Shown here one piece after another: positions 51,001-62,481 of a stretch of DNA of 64,000 nucleotides. Made by a program: the position numbers and the translations under genes. Position 1 is the first letter of the stretch, and the number at the start of each line of letters is the position of its first letter. The notes under the pieces are model-generated. The model did no database searches. It saw nothing but the letters and a program-made list of their open reading frames with translations, and was not told the origin of the DNA. The DNA is from Branchiostoma belcheri (lineage: Eukaryota > Chordata > Leptocardii > Amphioxiformes > Branchiostomatidae): NCBI RefSeq assembly GCF_001625305.1, contig NW_017804242.1, positions 7,179,383 through 7,243,382 of the forward strand, written 5' to 3'.

Positions 51001-54000
51001 CACCCTGACAATCAACGTCTCCCCTGATCGGTATGTAGTCACGCCTAGAAGGCCATTATGGTATTATAGGAGTTGCTTACCCCAGGTCCAGGAACTGGGA
51101 GCCGACTACATGTGGTTTGCATACCTGGATTTTGTAATGTATTTAAGTTTTTGGCCATGGTCGCGCAAAAAGAGGAGTTGGACTCGGAACCGAGAGGTTT
51201 CGGCCGGGTTCGATACTCACCGTGGATGTTGCATTCCAAAACGTGGTCCATTCCAAATCATGATTTGGAATAGAATGCACCTGCATTCCAAAACGTGGTC
51301 CATTCCAAAACATGATTTGGAATAACACGAAGTGGAATGCCTGTTGCATTCCAAAACGTGATGCATTCCAAAGCATGACTTTTCGTAATCACGTGTCTGG
51401 GGGCGGAGCCTCGTACTTAGGGGGCGGGGCTTCGAACTTCTGAGGGCGTGGCTAAATGATACGTGTCTGGGCATGTTTTGTAACGCTTAGCGTTCCATTA
51501 TAGCTACAGGCTGTCAGACGTGTAAACTTTAATGATGAAATGGGAGTCTCAAAATGTCACACGCGCGTTTTAGAATACCTGTGTCAACTATCTAAATCAT
51601 GATTAACGTCAAATATTTCCCAAAGTTTCAAATTGGTAGCTTTTGCCCATGCTGTCGGCCTCTATATTTTGACCTTCTAAACCTCCTCGGTGTTAGTCAC
51701 GGCATGCCCGTCGGACACCGCACACAACTATGCTTCGGCCGTGTACTGGCGGTAACCGAAGCATGGCTCACACGCAACTGTGGCGGCCATCCCTTTCACA
51801 ATCTAAAAATTCATCAACAAATGTTCAAACTCAACAACTCCACACAAACTGTTGTTGTCAAAGCCCTTTCCCAAGCCCACATGTCTGAAGCACGTTTTGG
51901 AATATCCCATTTCGTGTCTGAAACATGTTTTGGAATATTCCATAACGTGCCTAGAGAAAGGACATGAAATGGAATATTCCAAAACATGTCTGGAGCACGT
52001 TTCGGAATATTCCATATCGTGGCTAGATATCCCATATGGGCCGTGGAGACCACATTCTTACAAAATTAGGCTTATTTGCGTAATTTAATGTCACAAAGTA
52101 ATGCTAAATATTTACAAACTTCACTTAAATATCAAAAGTTTTAACTACAAATGAAAGCTCCTTGCTATAAATTACGTTCTCTCTTCTGGGTATAAACAAC
52201 TATCACGTGATTCTATTAGCGGGAAAATAATGAGAAACGGATGCGCGAGCGTCCGACCAAGGACCGCGCACTGATGAAGATAAACTCAGACAGAACCAGA
52301 CTATGGAACATCATACCAAGGACATTATCGTACTGTTCATTGACGTCATTTTCCCCATACAGCTCGAACGTACTAATACCTTTGGCACGCTAAGTTCGAC
52401 TACATGTTCAGACAAGTAAACACGACGTGATTTAACACAGTATCTGTATACAGGCAGCCAACGGACCAAATATGGAAACTTCGGAATGAATAATTAATCA
52501 CCACTCCTGTCAATCATTTGTGATTGACAGCATGGCCGGTCACGTTTTAGAACATTCCAAATCGTGATCCAGCTGTGCCATATGATTTGGAATACAACAT
52601 GTGGAATGCCTGCTGCATTCCAAAACGTGGTCCATTCCAAATCATGATTTGGAATAACACGTTTTGGAATGCAACAGTGGACTTACGTTGTTCCCTTGAG
52701 AAAAGCACTTTACACGATTTCCCCACCTATATACGGCGGAGTGACGCCCACCGAGCCTCTTAGGCTAATCAATCTGTGTGCCAAAACACACTACGGATCA
52801 TTTGGTGCGCTGATGTGACAACATCTGCACATTGGCCACTGAGAGCCGTTAATTTTTTTTTTCATGGTGAGGTGAGCGCAGAGGTGTCACCGTAGAGAAC
52901 ACGTTTTCGGGCCTTTTCTAATGGTTGTCGCCATTTCCGAGCGACCGACCTTCACTTCCGAATATCCATGACATGTTCGTGACTTCCCGGGGTTCTTGGA
53001 ATGTCGGAATCACACTTCAGAAGATAACATGGCGACCGTAGACGGGCCAAAAAAGTGATTGTCTCCTCAATCGCTGGTTTTATAAGATCAGCATACGATT
53101 CTGGGTACGGTTCTTCTCCAGCCTTTTCTTGTTTCCCTTCGCCCACAAACAAATACCATTAAATACATATGACCAAGGACGTTCTACAAGAGGTCTTTTG
53201 AAGAACGTCCTTGATGTGACCTATGAATCTTCAACCAAAACAAACATAGATTCAGGGCTGTGCTATCTTTCTTAATCCTAGTAAAATTCGTGCAGGATTA
53301 AGGAAGATGTTTCAGAAGGGGGTGATGTCCATTTAATGTCTTAATTCGACAGTAGTTTTGACAAACACGTAGCTATTTGCATCCCGATATCTTTGTCTTT
53401 TTTTACCTTGTTGTTAATGTGTATGTTAAGAGGACCTATACTGCTAGTGGCGCTCGCTTGGCGCTCTTACACCGCTCATTGTTGGATCGCCGTCGCAATA
53501 TTCCGTCTCGTAAACGGTTATCGCCTTTCCGAACGGTCGTCACCTTTTGGAATGGTCGTCGCCACTTCCGAGCGACCGAGCTTCACTTCCTAATATCCGC
53601 GACATGTTCTTGACTTCCCGGGGTTCTTGGAATGTCGGAATCACACTTCAGAAGATAACATGGCGACCGTAGACGGGCCAGAAAAGTGATTTGTCTCCTC
53701 AATTGCTGGTTTTATAAGATCAGAATACGATTCTAGACATGTTTTTTCTCCAGCCTTTCTTGTTTCCTTTCGCCCACAAATACCATTTTAAAATTATATA
53801 TGACCAAGGACGTTCTACAAGAGGCCTTTTGTAGAACGTCCTTGATATGACCAATGAATCTTCAACCAAAACAAACATAGATTCAGGGCTGTGCTATATT
53901 TCTTAATCCCAGTAAAATTCATGTAGAATGAATGAAGATGTGTCAGAAGGTGGGTAATGTCCATTTCATGTCTTAGTTTGACAGTTTCTTTTGTTTCCTT

Positions 54001-57000
54001 GTTGTTAATGTGTATGTTAATACATGACATATTCACTTTATGTAAATATTTAACACATTCACTGGGTACCATGCACATCAATGCCCTGCTTGTGAGAAGT
54101 GTGAAATACAGTCTGCTATAATGGGCGAGCACCTGCAGTATTTAAGACAACAATATTAAACCCGCGGCTGTTGATGGAGTTGAGATAGAGTCAGTCAGAT
54201 CAGAGTAAATGCTTGCATTCTCAAGGTGTTTGATGTGTTTCCGAATGTGTGTTTCTAAGTCAGACCTTCCTATAGCATTCATCAATTTTATGCTAGCACA
54301 ATGGGCTGTTCCAAAAAAAAAAAAAGAAACCTCAGTCTTAAATTCAGCAATATTCAGCAATTTATAAAAACCTACACCTCCAGTCCAGGCTGACCGAAAA
54401 CCTTCCTGTTCCAAGCGAGAATGGCTCAATCACTAACCTAGTTCTGGCATGCAAGGCCCCCTTGTTTGTTTGTTTGTTAGTTTGTTTCGCATAACCGGTA
54501 AACTGACTTTAGGCGTAGTACACCAGATTTGTACATGTACAAGCTGCGTAAGACCGGGCTGTAAGGTTTGATCCACTCACACCGGAAAGGTCACTACTAG
54601 TACTCTTTTCGATAAGTGCGGTGGGTTCTTTAACGTGCGTGGGGTGTGGCTCTCCCCAAACACAGGACCTCCATTTAACGTCCTATCCGAGGGACGTCCC
54701 TAACCGAAGCTAGGTACTCTTTCCACCTGAGTGAAGCGAGGAAAGTCTTGTAAAGTGCCTTTCCCAAGGGCACAAGATCGGTGACATGGGCAGGATTTGA
54801 ACCTGCGACCTCTTGGGTGTGAGCCGAACGCGCTAGCGACTGCGCCACACGACCCCACCCTTCTAACACATCTTCATTTATCCTACATGGATTTTACTGG
54901 GATTAAGAAATATAGCACAGCCCTGAATCTATGTTTGTTTTGGTTGAATATTCATTGGTCATATCAAGGACGTTCTACAGAAGGCCTCTTGTAGAACGTC
55001 CTTGGTCATATGTAATCAAAGGTATTTGTTTGTGGGCGAAGGGATACAAGAAAAGGCTTGAGAAGAACCGTGCCTAAAATCGTATGCTGATCTTATAAAA
55101 CCAGCAATTGAGGAGACAATCACTTTTCTGGCCTGTATACGGTCGCCATGTTATCTTCTGAAGTGTGATTCCGACATTCGAAGAACCCTGGGAAGTCACT
55201 AACTGACTTACTTAGTCCTCTTCACCCACTCAGGAGCACAGGGCCTCTGTGCGTAGTCTCCAGCGTTTCCGGTCCTTCGCAATCTTCTTGGCCTCCTGCG
55301 AGGTTACGTCGGCTTTCTCCAGATCTTTCCTCGCGCCTCTTCTCCAGGAGAGGCGAGGTCTGCCTCAGTGACGTTTCCCCTGGGGATTCCAGTCTAGGGC
55401 TGGTCTTGTTATGGACGTTGGTGGTTTTTGCAGTGTGTGTCCGATCCGAGGCCACTTTCTTTTTCTAATCGTGATTTTAATAGGTTTTTAGCCTGTTATT
55501 TCTAGCAGTTCTTGATTATTAATCTTTTTAGGCCACCAGATCCTAAGAAGTACCGGAGTCTTGCATTGACGAACACTTGTAGTTTGTTCATGTTGTGTTT
55601 CGTCAGTCCCCATGTGTCGCATCCATTCAGTAGGACATATTTTACATTGGTCTCGAACAGTCTGAGCTTGGTTTTCAGTGAGAAACTTTTGGATCTCCAG
55701 ACTGGCTCTAATTGGGCCAGTTCTGGCCTTTCCAATACGGTAATCCACATCTTTACTGGATCCTCAATCCTTACTGATGACACTCACAAGGTAAGTGAAT
55801 TCCCTTACTGTTTCTAGTTCTTCCCTACAGCATGCAAGTCTAACATTCCATGTTATTTTGACTCGGATTTCCTTGGTTTTCTACGCATTTACTCCAAGTC
55901 CCACTGTGCTTGAGTTCTGCTCCAGTTTCTTCGTCTTGTCCCTCATTTAGTGAATGCTGCGTCTCAGGAGAACAGGTTTTTTTAGCAAAATCAAGATCGT
56001 CCAACATGTCCAATAAAGTCTACTGTATCCCTGTCTTTCCCACTGTTGTAGTTTTCCCCATGATCCAGTCAAGTGAAGTTATGAAGAGCAGTGGACTCAG
56101 GAGACACCCCTGTCTCACTCCCTTAGTCATATTGAATGGCGCTGTTAGGTCTCCTTCATGTAGCACTTTGGCATAGAAAACATTGACATGTTGATGATCT
56201 TTCCTGGTATTCCGTGGTGGGCGAGGATTTTCCATAGTGTGGTCCTATTAACAGAGTCAAATGCGTTTTCATAGTCAATGAAAACAGCGTTAAGTTGTGA
56301 GTTCGATTGACTGTTCCACTATTATGCACAGTGTCGCGATCTGATCACTGCACGATCTGTTCGGTCAGAAGCTAGCTTGCTTGGTTGTCTCTTAATCTGT
56401 ATTCTATCGCATTTGCTGTTCGATAGAGGATAAAGAACATGTCGCGGATATTCGGAAGTGAAGCTTGGTCTGAAATGGCGTCGATCGTTCTAAAAAGCGA
56501 CGACCGTTTTGAAAAAAGGCGACGACCGTTCGGAAATGCGACGACCGTTTACGAGACGGAAATTTGCATCGCCGTCCTTGGCGCTCTTACGGCAACGGTA
56601 TGAGCTGGTTCAAAACAGTCACTGAGACACCCATTTCACTTAGTGGCGCTTTCACGGCTCTCTCATTGCGACCTGAAATTGGCCAGAACACGGAGAGAGC
56701 GCAGAACAACAACAAAAAAAAAAAAACGTGCTAACGTGGAATCTCTACGGCGACCTAACTGCGCTCTATGCACGACCAAAAACGTTTGAGTTTGAGTTAC
56801 ACTGCCCGTATGTATTCCATCACATGCTAGTGCTACCTCCATTGACTAGGTCTGAATTGTTATGATTTTTGGTATTTTGGTAGTTTTGTCGATGACAAAT
56901 GTAGGCATACTGGTGGCTTTTAGCAGGACTTCGTGTCTGTCCATGGCACTTTATTTTGCGAACTAGCGGTATACACCGAAAAAAAACTTTGTAATTACAG

Positions 57001-60000
57001 TAGTCATCAATACTGCAGCAGAACTTGAATTGACACCTTATGGTTTTGGTTCTTTGATTGATAACTATAGTTTTTCGTGCTGTGAGAAGAAATGATTTAG
57101 ATTTTGTACCCCTAGCGCATGTTTTGGAACGTTTGGAGTTTTGGGAGCGAATAATTTGGTATTTAGGTAGCAAATTATGCAAATGACTTTATTTTTATGA
57201 TTAATTAGAAAATTCTATACTTTCAGCACCCATGCAGCTGCCTCAGTCTGACTTGAAAGCACATGCTGACGCTGCTGCAAAAATAGCCAACCCTATGTAC
57301 GCATCTAATGCAGGTAAAACAGTTATAGTTGGTTTTATTACCTTTTCTACACCTTTTCTTCAAACCTAGACGCCCTAGCTTTTCTAGATAACTGTATTAC
57401 AACTTTAAATTTTCCTACAGAAATCCCACCAATGGGCGAATCACAGACTGATTACCAGTCACATGCTGACGAAGATTCCATCAAAACCGACGCCACGTAC
57501 CCGTCCAAAACAGGTAAACCTCTCTCTTCTCTAACATTTTATTTATTTTATTTATTTATTAATCTTGAGGGTCGCCCCTTCAGTTGATAAACAACTGATT
57601 TCCAAGGGGGCCCTGGCTCCACATCAACAGATGAATCAACAAAACGTTACAATTGTACAACATAAAACACAAAATCGAACATAGGAGTAATTCAAAATAC
57701 GTTGAACAATATCAACTCAAAATCAGAATTACAGAGCCTGTCACATACGTAAATCAAATAAATAGAACAAAACAAACAACAAAATCAAACCGTTTGCAAA
57801 ATAAAATACTAGCTATACATGTAGGTCATTGCTTGTTATAATCAGAGGGGTCAGAGGTCAGATTTTAAGGCTTGTTTGAATGAATTCAGAGTGGTTTCTA
57901 ACATTATACTTTTGCATTGCTTTACATTTGTTATAATCATGAGGCGGAAATCTAGATCAAATGTATTGGCAAAATATAACACTTCACGGAGGATTGTCGC
58001 CTATGGACACTTTGATTTTTCTTGTAGGGAAAGCACCCATTGAGGAGCCTCGGTCTCATTGGCGAAAACTTGCGAACGCCGCTGCGACTATACACAACCT
58101 TATGTACGGCACAAAAGCAGGTAAAGCATTATATTCGACATATCTTTGGCATCTTATTTCTTATCTTAAATACACCCGTTTTTTTACTGATATCTTTTTT
58201 TCTTTCATATCTTCTCATTTCCTCAATAGACACAGCACCTATGCAGCAGACTCATTTCGATTTAGAGGCACGTGCTGACACTGCTGCAAATACATACAAC
58301 CCAATGTACGGCTCCAAAGCAGGTAAATTCATATTTAAAAATTTATGATAGGGAATGAATGAATGGATGAATGAATGAATGGATGAATGAATGAATGAAT
58401 GAATGAATGACGACCTTTATTGCCCTCTGTTACCTAACTTGGATAATTACAGGTCACAGCAAAACACCATGAACAAAAACAGTTAAAATATACAAAAAAG
58501 AAACTTACTAGTAATATAATTTTTTTTCACAACTTTTTTTTTGTTTTAACCAACGCAGGTCTTTCTTTCCCTACAGGTGCCACACCAAAGGACCAACCCC
58601 AGACTGATTACCAGGAAGCTGAGAGCGACGATGCAAAGACAGACGATGCCACCTACAAAGCAGGTAAAAGGTTTTGAGCACCTCTCTTTTCTAGCATCCT
58701 GTTTTTCCATGGCTGCTTTGCAATTGTTTTGATCAAGGGGTGGCGTTTTTTGTAAGCGCCGCACTTTTGATTAGTCCTTAGATACTTGTGTCCAGCATAG
58801 CTTAGTCCAGATGGTCTAAATAGACCGATATTATTTTTGGAATTTGGGAAGGTTGTTGGATGCATGACAAAGGGCAAGAGTAAATGACTAACTGATTATC
58901 AGACAAGTTCAGATGACAGTGGAACCACACCTGACGCCATATACAGTTGGAAAACAGATAAAACAATTTAAGCTCTTTCCCTTTAGCATCCTGTTTGTCC
59001 ATTGCATTGTAGTAATCAAAATCATGTCGCGAAAATGTTTAAATAATTGTATACTGGGCCCTATTGGAGAACAAATTCATAGCAAAATTGGACTACCCAG
59101 CTGTTCTAAAATTATATAAAGAAATAAGCGCCGCGAATGCGGGATTAGTTCTCCGACCTGCTTTGGTTTTGATTCATTGACAGCAGTGTGCTACCCAAAT
59201 TTAATGATGATTAATGATTTAGTAATTATTTATGATGCAAAAATGTTGATATAGTATTTAAAATCGCTGTGTAACCAGCAAAAGGTCTGTGCTTTCTTAA
59301 AGGCTAATTTGGAACTTAAATTTGGTGACATTCCTGGTCCTCAGTTACTATTTATCTTACATTCTAGCCGGTGCCACGGGGATGTGGAAGAAGATGAACC
59401 TTGGAAAAGTCCATTTCCTTGCACTGGGCTTCGGACTGTTAGGAGTATTCGCAGTGGTCGCGATTGGGATGCTTCTACCTAGTATGTTTCCTGGAACGAA
59501 CTTCAAGGTAAAACAACAAATCTTCTTTCATTTGGCATGTAGACCTCTTTAAATTGCTAGAAGCCAACACTTCACTTAATTGTCCATATTGCAACCTTTG
59601 ATTTAATGAAGAGGATCTCACATTTTGTTTTTCTGTAGAACCTTGAACCTGCATAAGTTTAAGATCAGCGCATTTTCATCCTTAGGTTTCAAAATGCTTT
59701 TAATGTGCGTGTGGGTAAAGGGGCTGGGCATTGATTTCTATATTTTTCCCAAATACCAAACATGGCAATGAAACATATTAAACTAGAGTTCCCCGATCTC
59801 ATACCTTCGCCAAATGATGTTGATCTTTATGACTGACAAATTATACATTAGATTATTCCCCCCTGATTTAACAAATAGGAACCTAATTTTCATGAATTAT
59901 ATCATTTTATCATAATCTAAACCAAAAGACAGTCTTATATTAACAAGCAATGTATTCTAGTTTTCCTAATAAATTATGCAAATGAGGTCCTGATTTGAAT

Positions 60001-62444
60001 AAATTATGTTTAATGATGTTCACCTCATCTTAACTTTCAAATACCACAAGTATGAAATTCCAGGCAGTTATCATTACATAATTATAAAATTTTCTCACTA
60101 ATTATGCAAATTAAGTCATTATTAACATAATCAATATCTGCCTTTGTTTCTCTCGTTGTCAGTTACCAATGTCACAAGCTTCAATTGTCCTATCATGGAA
60201 TGCAGCTGATTTATAGAATTTCCCCATAAATTATGCAAATTACATCCATATTTGCATAATTGTCACATCATTATATTAAGCATCACGTAAGCTACCTACA
60301 TACCAAAAATCATGACGATCCGTCCACCGGTTCTTGAGTTATTCCCTTTTGAATATTTTCAAGAATATATCCCTGCAGTTCCAGAGCAAGCCGCTAGGGC
60401 GCCCAAACTCAGGTCACTTCTTCCCCAGCACAAGAGCTACCTACCATCCAAATTTCATCACCATAGCATGTCTAGATCATGAGATATCAAAACCGGAAGT
60501 TCAGCTGCAGTACTATAACAAGCCGCTAGGGGGTCCAAAATCTAATCATTTTGAGGTCTCATCAAGACCTACCCACCTACCAAGTATCAAGACAATCCAT
60601 CAAGGCCTTCTCAAGTTATCGTGTTTACAGACACACACACACACACACATACACGAACGCCTCTGAAAACATAACCTTCTTGGCGAAGGTAAAAAACGTG
60701 CATCATCACGGACATGATGGCACACCACATACCCAATTACAGAAAAATACAACTGACACAANNNNNNNNNNNNNNNNNNNNGAAGGTAATAAAACGTAGC
60801 ATAATAATTCTAATCTTTAGTGCTCAGAACATCAGAATGTTACAAACAAACGTATTGATACTTTCTACCTGAAAACTGTTCAGGGTTCAAAAATGATAAT
60901 ACACCATTGTACATATACATAATGAACCATGTAACACCTTTAGTGCACTATGCACCAAGTAACATTTAGCGTCAGTCAACAGCAAACCGGTCAGAATTGC
61001 CCTGATGAAGATGACAGACGGTCATCAAAACGTCGGCTCGTAAAAAGAAATGGTTGTGATCAAAGAACTTTGCTATTCATTCGTTTACCAACCTGATGAA
61101 ATTATTTACGAATGATAATACAGTAATGGACAATTATTTTAGGTGAAACTGAACTCGAAACCTGACATGGGGATCATCTCGAAGCTAAATCTGCAGACTA
61201 TTCCATGGCTGATGTCATCCAACATGGGAAACTACTCATCCGTTGAACTTTCTACCCCACCATCTTTCTCAACGATGCCGTTTACCAACATCAGTGACAA
61301 CGAAGAGGCCTTACCTACCACAACCGTCACGTTTCTGTCGACCACTGGTGAGATATTTTTACTAACTTAAATGGCCGAAATTTCTTTGGGAGCAAATCCA
61401 ACATATTTCACTCCATTTCCCTTCCGATCTTAAAGTAAATGACGATAAATTGTTGTATATTGCAAAACTTTGAATAAGGGTACATTTTTGCTGTACGCAA
61501 AGTAACACTAAATTTTTAAGTCATTTGCTTTCAATAGAAGGGCATTGAAGGTAAACTATCCATTTATCACAATGAAGCCTTTAAAATGTATCAGTTTGAA
61601 GTTGCCTATGTCACTGCCACATGTTTTAATTAACCCAAGAGCCAAAAATGTACATTTTGAATACAAACAGAACTAGATTAGACACAACCGTTCATAAGCT
61701 AAATAGAAATGTGGTTGAAAAAATAACTATTTATAGTGTTATACATCAAACGTTGTTCAATTAATTTTTTTTGTATTTCTGTTCCTGGGAAGACCCGAAC
61801 CCGTGTACAATGAATCCTTGCCTGCATGGAACATGTGAAAACAAAGATGGTGGATACATGTGTATCTGCACACGTGGATGGACTGGAAAGGACTGTCAGC
61901 AAGGTAGATGTCTGAGGATATCCAAACAAAACATATCATTCATATTCCTTTTTCTTCCTTTCATATTTTGTTTTATTTAGTTGAACATTGTACGCTCTTT
62001 TTATAATTCAGATTTGAGTTAATTTATTATGTACTTTTCTATAACACAGGTTTTAGCGAGTGCGCCAACAAACCATGCAAACATGGAACATGTGTGAACA
62101 AGGATGGCGGATACGAATGTACCTGCAACTCTGGATGGAATGGAAAGAACTGCCAGCAAGGTGAGTTCTTTATCTGGATTAAGCAAGAATGCTCAAGCAG
62201 TAGTATGTTTTTTAATCTGTTCATTTAATTACATAATCTTTTATAGCACCGATTGTAACAGGTCAATAATAATATATACGTTTTTACAAAACAGAATTTA
62301 ATGAGTGCACCAAAGAACCATGCAAGCATGGACGCTGTGTGAGCATAGATGGCGGATACAACTGCAACTGCGACCCTGGATGGACTGGCAAAAACTGTCA
62401 GCAAGGTAACAAATTTTTGTTTGTTTGTTTGTCTTTGTTTTGTA

Positions 62445-62481
<37 letters not shown>

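Larger units (their letters stand above)
53440..56600. mobile_element. Composite foldback element with LINE and SINE insertions
   Basis: Left arm 53440-53975. Right arm, inverted, in two parts: 54868-55197 and 56440-56590. Arms share TATCCGCGACATGTTC, ATAACATGGCGACCGTA and a hairpin built on AAGGACGTTCTACA. The right arm is split by a LINE, and the loop contains a SINE (54476-54858). No transposase is visible. Confidence 0.7.
48003..58663 (+). other. Cytoplasmic tail cassette exons, plus-strand receptor
   Basis: Seven phase 1-1 cassettes of 29-31 residues. Type A: 48317, 57227 ([12 protein letters not shown]), 58028 ([12 protein letters not shown]), 58230 ([12 protein letters not shown]). 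Type B: 49882, 57421 (DATYPSKTG), 58577 (DDATYKAG). The order A-B-A-B-A-A-B suggests duplication of an A-B pair. The first A copy has lost the tyrosine motif ([10 protein letters not shown]). Only 57227 and 58230 carry a full NPxY. Confidence 0.82.
59368..61347 (+). other. Transmembrane and stalk exons of the plus-strand receptor
   Basis: TM exon 59368-59507: [20 protein letters not shown], then [15 protein letters not shown]. Stalk exon 61143-61347: Ser/Thr/Pro-rich with NYS and NIS sequons, ending TVTFLSTTG. Phases match the minus-strand gene (1-0, 0-1). Confidence 0.87.

Noticed and set aside
51599-51967. 122-codon plus-strand ORF
   Set aside because: Its C-terminal third is the palindromic GGAATATTCC repeat, and no domain is recognised upstream.
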